Shown: one piece after another, positions 54,853 through 64,000 of the stretch
How positions within the stretch are numbered: position 1 is the first letter of the stretch
Layout: every line of letters begins with the position of its first letter
Assembly: GCA_951394045.1 (NCBI GenBank)
Contig: OX595995.1
Location: forward strand, 1,860,001 to 1,924,000
Length of the DNA: 64,000 nt
Source: Nitzschia sp. DOCU1
Lineage: Eukaryota; Bacillariophyta; Bacillariophyceae; Bacillariales; Bacillariaceae
Direction of reading: 5' to 3'
The notes under the pieces: generated by a model
What the model saw: only the letters and a program-made list of their open reading frames with translations
Told to the model about the DNA's origin: nothing
The model's database searches: none
Translations under genes and position numbers: made by a program

Positions 54853-57800
54853 ATGGCTGGAGACTTCGATGAAGATGTGTTTCAGGATCCCGCCTCCGGC
54901 GCCGACCCCAACGTCGCTGATCCTCCCGACGGCAACCCTACAGGCCCTAGCCCTCCTAGTGGCGCCCCGACTCAGTCGAACCTGTCCCCCGGACTTGGCA
55001 ACGCCCCCGCCCCTGGCGGTTCCCCTCCCCCGGTTGTTCCCCCTCCTGTTCCCCCACCCCCTGGTGGCGGTCCCCATCCCCCTCATCCGGGCAACGTGAT
55101 TCCTCCGACTGCCCCCGCCGGGGCCCAGCCCGCTTGGACTACTACCTGGATGCCTGTCAAGCCGATCATGGGAGGCGTCGTTCAAATGGGAGCTACCGAG
55201 TACTCAGCCTGGACCGGCGGCAAGCCTCTAGCCGATTGGAGCGGATTGGATCCCAGCGCTAAGTTTGCCCCTACTACCGCCAACCAGTACCGCCCTGTGA
55301 GCATCTCAGCCGCTCAGAAGGGACACATCTATCGCCAAAAGGGCTTGGTTCTAAAGTTCAAGCGCACTGATAACCTCCCCACCTTCGAACATGAGGTTTG
55401 GAAGCACTTTGTTGACACTGGTATGGGAACTATCGCGTATGTGCCCGACCCAGTCGACCCCACCAAGATGGTCAACACTGTGAAGGAACACGGTCGTTTT
55501 TCAGTCGATTCAGTCAAACGGCTGATTGCTGCTCAAAAGGCTAAGTATGATACCTATGACTGGACCAACGACCAGGAAGCTACTGACTTTGTGATCAACA
55601 GCTTGGACAAGGAACTCGCCAAGGATCTCCGCGATGTGGTCGACTCCGATGACCCCTTCCCTGTGGTTTGGCTCCGCCTAATCAAAATGATTCGTTCGAC
55701 CTCGATCGACCGCTTCGAACGCTTGAAAGCTAGGATCAAGACTTGCAAGCCCCAGCAGTATCCGGGACAGGACCTGGCTAAGATGGCAGCTGATCAACGT
55801 GCTGATTGTCGTGAGTTGGAGATTGCTGGGCAGTATGACCACAACTGCACTCTACATCTCCTGGACGGCTTCCTTGACGCCGGTGGTGACGGAAACGAGG
55901 ACTTTTGTTACCCCTTGCGTGGTCTCAAGGAACGACTCAACAAGGCGCTACTTGAAATCGGCTACATGGCTCCTGATGTTGCTACAAAGTACATGGCAAG
56001 CCAGGATCTAAGTTACAAGGACATCTGCACTACGGTGACCGACTTGTACCGGACTCAACTCGACGACGGTAAGTGGCCACCGGCGCGAGTCAGGCATGAC
56101 TCACGAGCACCTCCCAAGGCCTTTGGAAACGCCGCTGTCGCTGGAACCGACCCCAAAGTCATCGCCCAAATCTACGCGTTGATTCAGCAGCAAACTGGCA
56201 CGACTGGAAACGCCAAGGCCGGCGATGAATGCCTTCACTGTGGCAAGAAAGGCCACTGGGCCCGAGAATGCCCCGACAAGAAGAAGGACGGTAACGCTGC
56301 TCGCCCAAACAATCGCCGCCCCAACGGAAAGGGTCGCCCTATCGCCAACGGCAAAGGAAACTGGAAGAAGACTGCGCCGAAGAGTGGAGAACCGACTTCC
56401 AAGTCCGTTGAGGGAAAGACTTGGCGATGGTGCGCCAAATGTGGCTGCTGGTCCACTACCCACGGAACCGATCAGCACACTGGACCCGTCCGTACAAACA
56501 ACGGCGCCGATGCACCCCAAGCCAACTCCCTGTATGAGGCTCAATCCGCCTGGCACGTCCCCATCCTCCCCAAGCCAACCTTCTGGGATTTTCTTGACTT
56601 AGCCTGGTGCTTTGGCTACGTCATTTGGAAGTTGTTGCGTCAATCCGCTCAGCAGCTGTTTGTCGTCACAGTTCTGCTCTGCCGCCACCTTCTGTTGACC
56701 CTACATCGCGCCACCTTCCGGCTGATTGTCGCTGGTTTGCTTGGCCACTCGCTTGGCACCCTGCCGCCCAACTTCTGGCCCTACGTCTGGTCGGTCCTCA
56801 CCGCCCACTGGACTAACATGATTGCACCCGTCGGCTGGTTGTTGTGTTTGTTGCTGGCCTCGCTTGGCAACAGCATCGTCGCTTGGAGCCTCCGCGACCG
56901 TCTTCCACCTGATCCTGATCCCCGACCATGGACTCCCGCTCAGCAAGCCAAAGCAATTCGTCGCGCCAAGAAGATCTGCCGCAAGATGAAACCGCCGCCT
57001 GCGCCCCACGCTCCCAAGAAATGCCGCCACTACCATCTTCGCCAACGATCAACCTACCGCCCCGACATCAACCACCGACTCGCCAACGACGTTCAAGACC
57101 TGATCGCCGCCATCCGCGCCTTCGCCAATTCCATTACCTTTCGCCGTGTTCGTCGAGAGGGAGAGAATTGGAGCAACAACAACAAGCGTGAGAATCGCCA
57201 AAAGAGGAAGAAGGCCAACCCCAAGCCGCCCCCTACTTACCGAAGTCCCCTTGGTTCTGGCCTCACCGAAGCCCAATTTGAAGTGTTGGCGACGCCTGTG
57301 ACCCATGCCTACATCGCTAATGCCACTGATATCCCGGAACCTTTGCTGAATGCCGCCCAAGCTATGAGAGCTGCTCTTGTCTCGCCGGTAGAAACCAACG
57401 ATCTGCTTGGCAAGCAGCACCGATTCCCCATTATCTGGGACTCTGGCGCCAGCCTATCGATATCGCCAAATCGATCCGACTTCGTTGGCCCAATCGACAC
57501 CGCCCCACTAGGTACCCGCCTCCAAGGAATCGCCAAAGGTCTTCGGATCGAAGGCATAGGCTTCGTAGCCTGGTCCTTTGTTGATTGTCGTGGGGTTCTC
57601 TGAACTCTCAAGCTCAAGGCATACTTGGTGCCAAGCGCCCGCACCCGGCTTCTGAGCACTACAAGTCTCCTCCAGCACTACCCACAAGAGACACTTCAAC
57701 AAGATGCCAATCGCCTGGTACTAAGTGGAAGCAAGGAGACAGGTCAGAATGCAGTTGAAGTTCTCATCGACCCGAGAGCCAACTTACCTATCGCCATGGC

Positions 57801-60800
57801 CTATGACTACTCCACGTCTGGGAGAGTTCACAGTGCCTTCAACGTGATCATAACCACAACCTCAGCTCACAACTTGAACCTGAGCCCTGCTGAGAAGGAA
57901 CTTCTTCGCTGGCACTTTCGCCTTGGTCACCTCAGTTACAGGAAGGTGAAGTTCTTGATGAGGTCCGGTGTTCTTGCTCACAGCGATGCCACCAGGTCTC
58001 TACAAGCTTCTGCCTCCAAGATTGCAACTTGTCCGCTCTGCGCTGCCTGCCACTATGGTAAGCAACGTCGCAGACCCGCGCCAGGCAAACGCTCTCAAGT
58101 CGTGAGAGATCGCGATGGGGTTCTGAAACAAGACGATCTGTTTCCAGGACAAAAGGTGTCAGTAGACCACTTCATCTGCTCCACAAGAGGTCGCCTGCTG
58201 CACACTTAAGGAAAGGAAGACGCCAAGCTACAATTTGCTGGCGGTGCGATCTTTGTGGACCACGCCACCGGGTACATTTTCATCAATCCCCAGGTGCACC
58301 TGACTACTCACGACACCATCCGATCGAAAGAAGCCTTCGAAAACCATTGCCGAGATTTCGGAGTCGTTGCAGCTGAATACCTCAGTGACAACGGCACCGC
58401 TTTCTCAGCAAAAGCCTACCGGGACCACCTCGAAGTCTTTGCCCAGATCTCACAGTATGCTGGAGTCGGCGCCCACCACCACAACGGGGTCGCCGAGAGA
58501 TCCATCCAGACAGTCATGTCGATCGCCCGCGCCATGATGCTCCACGCTGCCATCCACTGGCCCGATGTCTCCGATGCCACGCTCTGGCCGCTAGCTGTAC
58601 TCCACGCCGTCCGCCTCCACAACCTGATGCCAAATCCCCGAACCGCCCTCTCTCCCCACGACCTGTTCTCGAAGACTCGCTGGCCACAGTCTAAGTTCCA
58701 AGACTTTCATGTCTGGGGCTGCCCAGTATACGTCTTGGACAAGACGATCGCCGATGGAAAGAAGCTTCCTCGCTGGAAGCCTCGATCCAATCGCCAAATC
58801 TATGTGGGCATGAGCGAGAAGCATGCAATGTCAGTGCCACTGTGCTTGAATTTGGAGACCGGCGCCATCACTCCACAATTTCATGTGGTGTTTGATGACG
58901 CCTTCGCCACAATTGCATCCACAGTTGAAAACTTACCTGACTTCGGTTCATCACAATGAACCGAACTGTTTGGTCAGAGCGACCTGCAGTATGTCGTCGA
59001 TGACCCTGATGATGAGGAGGTTGTAGACCTCACATCCGACGACGCGCCAACTGCGCAACAAGAAAGAGTCGCCGAAGCCTTCGACCGAGTCGCTCCACCA
59101 CAGCCACTCCAAGTCACTCCACCTGCACAAATGCCTCCCACGCCACCTCCAGCAACTGCCACTGCGCCCACAACTGCCACCAACTCTGGCGGATTGTTGC
59201 CTGCTGCCCCCAGCCAGGAACCACCATTGGGCCAACCGCCTGCCTCTGAGCCCACGATGATTGTTGAGCCGCCGACGCCGTCAGCTCTTCAACAGAGGGA
59301 GGCGATGCCATCGCCGATCCTGCCCCAACCCCAGCCCCTCTTTCGCCATCTCCAACCCCATCGCCAACTCAGAGGGAGCCTGAACCGCCATCTCCTCCGC
59401 CGTCGCCAATCCAGAGGGAGTTGCCTGCATCGCCGATCCAGAGGGAGCCGCCGTCGCCAACTCCTCAGCCCTCGCCGCCTCCTCGCCGATCTACCCGCAC
59501 CCGAGTTGCCCCAAGCCGCTATGGCTATGTTGGCTCGGGCCAGCATGGCTATTTCGCCGCCTTTGCCGCCTATCTCGCCCCCGAAGCCTTCAAAGCACGC
59601 GCCGTCAAGGACCCCGACACTTTGTCCTACAATGACGCCATGAACTCGCCAGAAAGAGAGCAATGGTTAGTGGCAGCGCGCAAAGAGATCGAGCAGCTTG
59701 AGGCAAAACATACCTGGGAGGAAGTGCCGATGTCAGATGTCAAGGCGAAGATAATACCTGGCACCTGGGTATTCAGAGTCAAGAGGAATCCAAGTGGTGA
59801 GATCAAGAAGTTCAAGGGTCGCTATTGTGTTCGAGGTGACCTGGAAGAAGACGATGGCGAAGAGACATTTGCACCTACCGTTGCATGGTCGACTGTGCGC
59901 TTGTTCCTAGTCCTGTGCACAATTGTGGGATGGAAGACAGTGTCAATCGACTTCTCAAACGCGTTCGTCCAATCAAAACTTGACAAACCAGTTTGGATAC
60001 ACATACCTCGGGGTTTTGTTTCGCCAAAGGGACCGGGAACTTGCCTCCGACTCAAGAAGAGCCTCTACGGACTCTCAGTTGCACCCAAACTGTGGGCACA
60101 AACGTGCATCGCCGGGTTCAAGAAGTGCGGATTCTCCCAGTCTGAGATCGACCCGTGCTTGCTCTTCAAGAAAGGGATGATTGTTGTGTTGTATGTTGAC
60201 GATGCTGGCATCGGCGCCGCTGATCCCAATGACATCGACCGCCTCATCGAACAGCTTCGCGCGCTAGGCTTTGAGTTGCAGAAAGAAGGAGACTTCAGTG
60301 AGTTCCTTGGCATCAAGTTCGAGCACAAGCAAGACGGATCGATTGAACTTACCCAACGAGGTCTCATCGACAAGATCCTACAAGCATCTGGCATGACCGA
60401 CTGCAACCCCAATCTTCTGCCTTCGAATGCTCCACTTGGCACCGATACCGAAGGTCCTCCAATGAATGAACCCTGGAACTACCGCTCCATCATTGGAATG
60501 TTGCTGTACCTCTCGACCAACACTCGCTGTGACATCGCCTTCGCCGTCAGCCAAGTGGCTCGATTCTCCAACGCCCCAAAGCAATCCCATGCAAGCGCGG
60601 TAAAGTCCATCATCCGTTACCTGCAAAAGACGAAAAACCAAGGCATGATCCTCCACCCTAACAAGAGCCTCGACCTGAACCTCTATGTCGACGCTGACTT
60701 CTGCGGATTGTACAAGTTTGAGAACGATGCCTCGCCCGACGCTGCCCGCTCCCGAACCAGCTTCATCATCACCCTGTCCAATTGCCCCCTGACGTGGAAG

Positions 60801-61178
60801 TCCCAGCTGCAAACCTCCATCGCCTACTCCACATTGGAAGCCGAATACTCCGCCCTTTCCTACGCCTTGAAAGTACTGCTCCCGATCAAACGCACCCTCA
60901 TCGAAGCCATCGCCAACATGAACCTCCGCGCTGAGTTCGCCTCCCTGATTAATTGTCGTGTCTTCGAAGACAACAGCAGAGCTTATCACCTGGCCCTGAC
61001 CCACCGTATCACCAACCGTACCCGATACTTCCTCAACAAATGGTACTGGTTTTGGCAGCATGCTTCCGAGTTCCAGATCGTGAAGATTGACAGCAGGAAC
61101 CAACAAGCTGACTACTTCACCAAGCCCCTGCCCCGCGAATTGTTTGAGAACAACCGTCTCCTTGTTCAAGGATGGTGA
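54853..61178 (+). pseudogene. CoDi-type Gag-Pol polyprotein with a hydrophobic insert, three stops
   Basis: From ATG 54853 (an in-frame GTG at 54829 is less likely). A Pro-rich N-terminus leads to a copia gag domain, a CCHC knuckle CLHCGKKGHWAREC (about 56230), a long hydrophobic region (about 56570-56910), and the protease site IWDSGAS (about 57437). The frame continues through TGA 57601, TAA 58207 and TGA 58957 with no loss of similarity: pre-integrase (WHFRLGHLS, CPLCAACHYGKQ), integrase (FVDHATGY, SDNGTAF, NGVAERSIQT). A one-base shift near 59300 leads to RT (GTWVFRVKRN, SIDFSNAFVQ, SLYGLSVAPKLWAQ, LYVDDAGIG) and RNase H (YVDADFCG, STLEAEYSA, FEDNSRAYH), ending TGA 61178. Confidence 0.85.
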
Positions 61179-61248
61179 CGGTGTCCATTGTCACCATTGC
61201 TGTCGCTCGGTCAAGACGTAGAACGATCATCGTTCGAACTTGCCCTCA

Positions 61249-61715
61249 TGTGTGAGCGTCTCATTTTCATTCTTTATTATTCATCAACAGATATTTGCAT
61301 TCTCTCCGAGCAACGTTCGAATGAGAGGGAGAGTCGAGGCGGGCGAGCCTGTCCAACGGATGCGACATGGTCTGTCTGTCCACCAGATTTTTGTCAATCA
61401 ATCGAGTCGTCATTGCCAGTCCAACAATTTTGGCTCGAACCCAGCTCGTCATTGATCATCACCATCGTCTCTACTATCCTCCTTCCATTGCATCTTGAAG
61501 TATCCTATCCTTGAAGCATATCCTGGATCCAAGATGTTTGCTCTTCACCCTCGAAACCATTTTACTTCTAGATGTAAAAGCTTATAATATTTCATTACTG
61601 GAATTTGTCATCGCTCATCGCTTTCTAGTAGTTAAACTCTACTGGAGACTGGACACCTCGTCTGTACGTCATCGGATTCTTCAGAGTAAGAGCTACGAAG
61701 ACTCTAAGCTCTGAG
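61249..61715 (+). repeat. 3' LTR
   Basis: Bases 61332-61715 match the 5' LTR; the start at TGTGAGCG is inferred from the expected TG and its place after the pol stop. Relative to the 5' LTR, 19 bp (TCTGACCGAAGTGCAACGA) are missing near 61646. Confidence 0.65.
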
Positions 61716-61809
61716 TGGGCGCATCAATCACCCATCTCAACACACACATCATCCATGCATCGATCGTCCACATGCACGGAAGTTGCCTTTTGACGATGAA
61801 GTCTTGACA

Positions 61810-63165
61810 ATGATTCATTCAGTCCATGAGGCAACCGCCACCATGAACCATCATCATCGTCGACGTCGATCAACACTTGTAGAACCGTGTCCTGACAAAC
61901 TAGTTGTCAGAGAGACTGGACATTCGTCGCGTATTTGTGACGAACTTCGTCGACAAGCCCTGGGAAAAGTAGGTCGCCCGAGCCAAGTGTTGGTGCAACG
62001 CAAACGCCTGGATGCGTTGCTAGCCGGAACACTCCAAGACATTTTTACCTCCCACATGACATGGGAACATGGGGAATTGAATGCTTCTTCTAAATGGTCT
62101 CTTCGGTTGCTGGAGGTATTATCCACAAGGAAACAAGTTCGTTCCCTGATTGTCAAGGAACCATCCGAACTCGTCCTGGAATTCCTGGGGAGTTGGCTGC
62201 AAAATCAACAATCGAAATGTGCGACGATGGATCATTTATCAATCCGATCGGGGATACTGCCCTCATCTTCTGCTCTCGCATTGAGCCAAGGTCTTAAAAG
62301 TAAGGAGTGCACTGTCACCAGCCTGGAAATTTTAAACATCTCCTTTGTTCCTGAAGCTGTGCAAGCTATGGGGACTGGATTGTCGCAGCATGGTCGAATG
62401 GAAAAGATTTCCTTTCAATCTTGTCATTTGGAGGACGCAGAGGTGGCTCTTCTTGTTCGAGCCTTAAAGGCACATTCCAGTTTGATCGAGTTGAATCTAA
62501 GCCACAATTATTGTCAAGAGAAAGCGGCAGTGGAGCTTTGTCAACTTTTGACGTGCCCCACTGCTTCCCTTTTAGTGCTGGATATTTCCAATCAAGACAA
62601 TTGGGACGATCGACACTACTTTTCACATTACGCAAAGGCACTTGCGAATCCTACTTGTCCCCTGAGAGAGTTGAACGTGGCGTCCAATTTTGTCAATGAC
62701 GAGCAATTTTGCCGTCTAGTTGACGCACTCAAGACGAACACCTGTCTCGAGGTGCTAAACCTACAAGACAACCGTATCGCCGATATAGGAATCAAATATT
62801 TGGTGCAAGCCCTTCCAAATACGGCGAAACTGAAACAACTCGACATTTCCCGCAATCGATACGGACGAGGAGTTTTAAAAGACTTGCAGGACATTTTGGC
62901 TGTTCAAACTAGTCTAGCAAGGCTTGGAATGGATCGCAAAGACGTCGTTCCTCGTATTTCCTATTACCTAGCTTTGAATCGGGCCGGTCGCTACTGCAAG
63001 TCGGCGCAAGGCGTGCCACTCGGCTTGTGGCCCTTAATTTTGGAACATGGTCGCCTATCAGCAGGTTTGCAGCCTAGTAGTGATGATGATCTTGAGTCTC
63101 CTACTATTGGAGAAGCCGACATTCTATTTGAACTATTACGGGGCCCGGCACTATTGGAGCGATAG
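61810..63165 (+). CDS. Ribonuclease-inhibitor-type leucine-rich repeat protein
   Basis: From ATG 61810 the protein is 451 residues and has no stops. A basic His/Arg-rich N-terminus (MNHHHRRRR; a second possible ATG at 61843) precedes a helical region. LRR units follow with the longer ~28-residue RI spacing (LEILNISFVPEAVQAMG, LIELNLSHNYCQEKA, LRELNVASNFVNDEQF, LEVLNLQDNRIADIG, LKQLDISRNRYGRG). The tail (YYLALNRAGR, VPLGLWPLILEHG, ADILFELLRGPALL) is a form I associate with expanded diatom LRR families. No signal peptide or membrane segment is seen; it is probably a cytosolic scaffold. Partners are unknown. It starts 95 bp after a copia LTR, so the LTR may contribute its promoter. Confidence 0.7.
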   Translation: MIHSVHEATATMNHHHRRRRSTLVEPCPDKLVVRETGHSSRICDELRRQALGKVGRPSQVLVQRKRLDALLAGTLQDIFTSHMTWEHGELNASSKWSLRLLEVLSTRKQVRSLIVKEPSELVLEFLGSWLQNQQSKCATMDHLSIRSGILPSSSALALSQGLKSKECTVTSLEILNISFVPEAVQAMGTGLSQHGRMEKISFQSCHLEDAEVALLVRALKAHSSLIELNLSHNYCQEKAAVELCQLLTCPTASLLVLDISNQDNWDDRHYFSHYAKALANPTCPLRELNVASNFVNDEQFCRLVDALKTNTCLEVLNLQDNRIADIGIKYLVQALPNTAKLKQLDISRNRYGRGVLKDLQDILAVQTSLARLGMDRKDVVPRISYYLALNRAGRYCKSAQGVPLGLWPLILEHGRLSAGLQPSSDDDLESPTIGEADILFELLRGPALLER

Positions 63166-63250
63166 TCACAGCTAGTAATTTTAAGGATGGAACTCGCAGC
63201 TGCCTGTCAAATGGTAGACATTCCTTCAGTGTAGAAAGCGTACGAATTCC

Positions 63251-64000
63251 TTACATGACGACCAAAATGATTCCTGCCATGAAATGCACCACGATAGCAA
63301 GTAAGGAATACTTTCCAACAGCATTTGCTGCTTCGGACGGAGGAGGCGATTCTTCCGACATTGGCGATTTGGTCATGGGCGGAGGTGTCGATTCGGACGT
63401 GGCCGGAGGTGCTGGTTCCGACATTGGTAATTCGGGCGTGGGTGTAGTTGTTCGAGTAGCATCAGGATCGGGGACCGTTTGAGCTGGTACGCTGTCGTCC
63501 AAGATGCTGACCAACTGGTTGATGTCAGAGAAAGAGAATTGACCTGTCGTAGGATCCCGAAGAATAATGGAATGCTCCAACCCCGAAAAATTAAAACCAG
63601 TAAACGAATAGGCTGGATTCTTGTTTCCAAAAGGGGCATCGGTGCTGACTGCACTGAACCAAGTTGCGCACTCCATGATAGCCTCGATAAAGACTGGTTC
63701 TTCCAAACCAGCGGAAGGAATATTCAGAGAAATTTCCAAACCAATAGGCCAGGTGTCGTTGCAGAGTGGAACTGCAGTTGCCGCGATTTGATTGGAAACG
63801 TCATCTAATTGCTCGTTGAAGGCGAAAAACGGGTCCTTGTTCATATCCTCCGGATCGAGTTGCGCATACAAGCGAGTCAAGTAGGAATAGGAATCGACCC
63901 AGTCCTGCGCTTCCTGGGCCGGCTGGAAGACTTCTTCCTGGAGTTCTGCGGCTAGAGCCAATGGGTTAAACTCATTCTCACCAAAGTCCACGAATTCGAC
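63251..64000 (-). CDS. C-terminally membrane-anchored protein, 5' partial
   Basis: The frame is open to the window edge, so the start lies beyond 64000. The visible 249 residues have an acidic N-terminal part, a region with two Cys (PLCNDTWPIGLEI, ECATWFSA), a Pro/Ser/Thr-rich spacer (TTTPTPELPMSEPAPP) and a terminal hydrophobic helix (KYSLLAIVVHFMAGIILVVM). The layout suggests an extracellular domain on a mucin-like stalk with a C-terminal anchor. It is the 3' neighbour of the LRR gene in convergent orientation, with 85 bp between. No family is recognised. Confidence 0.6.
   Translation of the reverse strand, partial: VEFVDFGENEFNPLALAAELQEEVFQPAQEAQDWVDSYSYLTRLYAQLDPEDMNKDPFFAFNEQLDDVSNQIAATAVPLCNDTWPIGLEISLNIPSAGLEEPVFIEAIMECATWFSAVSTDAPFGNKNPAYSFTGFNFSGLEHSIILRDPTTGQFSFSDINQLVSILDDSVPAQTVPDPDATRTTTPTPELPMSEPAPPATSESTPPPMTKSPMSEESPPPSEAANAVGKYSLLAIVVHFMAGIILVVM

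Larger units (their letters stand above)
54252..61715 (+). mobile_element. CoDi-type Ty1/copia element
   Basis: LTR sequence at 54252-54654 and 61332-61715 flanks a gag-pol region in copia order. The 5' LTR appears truncated on its left; the 3' LTR may start at about 61249 (TGTGAGCG). The 3' LTR has a 19-bp deletion and a few substitutions relative to the 5' LTR, so the insertion is not recent. The coding frame has three stops and one frameshift. Confidence 0.85.

Noticed and set aside
60378..61169. 263-codon minus-strand frame opposite copia RNase H
   Set aside because: Antisense shadow of a clearly conserved domain.

Overview
The window looks like repeat-rich nuclear DNA from a diatom, probably a pennate one. 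The evidence is Ty1/copia polyproteins of the CoDi type, a Ty3/gypsy element, several non-LTR elements, a ribonuclease-inhibitor-type LRR protein with a C-terminal tail I associate with diatoms, and short GTAAG/AG introns. There are no rRNA, tRNA, CRISPR or prokaryotic features. Most of the sequence is nested transposable elements; few genes look like host genes. Family names come from reading motifs by eye, not from database searches.

Layout. 1-1.2 kb: the 3' end of a copia element. 1.25-4.1 kb: a two-domain membrane glycosyltransferase followed by a broken GT49/LARGE-like segment. 4.6-6.6 kb: the C-terminal part of a non-LTR element (minus). 6.9-12.3 kb: a decayed copia element (minus) with a 115-bp CAT microsatellite in gag. 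12.4-16.2 kb: gag, protease and the start of RT of another LTR element (plus). 16.6-21.5 kb: a decayed LINE (plus) split by a TIR element (20042-21340), which itself carries a pogo-like element (20081-20871). 21.6-24.7 kb: a small inverted-repeat element and an RT/RNase H fragment.

24.47-45.6 kb is a segmental duplication. A block at 24471-31030 recurs almost identically at 39066-45606, and a third, partial copy (37984-39065) abuts the second. The block carries a gag-like pseudogene, a 442-aa putative membrane-anchored protein, and an intron-containing methyltransferase resembling coclaurine N-methyltransferase and cyclopropane-fatty-acid synthase. Between the copies lies a LINE fragment cut by a gypsy element (31804-37516) with two LTRs that read as identical.

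45.7-53.7 kb: an 8.0-kb LINE (minus) with a 19-bp target-site duplication, two ORFs overlapping by ATGA, and one in-frame TGA in a 1,931-codon ORF2. 54.25-61.7 kb: a CoDi-type copia element whose Gag-Pol contains a long hydrophobic segment. 61.8-63.2 kb: an LRR gene. 63.25-64 kb: a partial gene for a C-terminally anchored protein.

The most interesting cross-cutting signal is that nearly every in-frame stop in otherwise conserved element frames is explainable by one C-to-T or G-to-A transition, mostly CGA to TGA. RT and RNase H catalytic acids show Asp-to-Asn and Glu-to-Lys changes of the same kind. The youngest element, the gypsy, has no such stops. This fits methylation-linked deamination or a RIP-like process, but that is inference.
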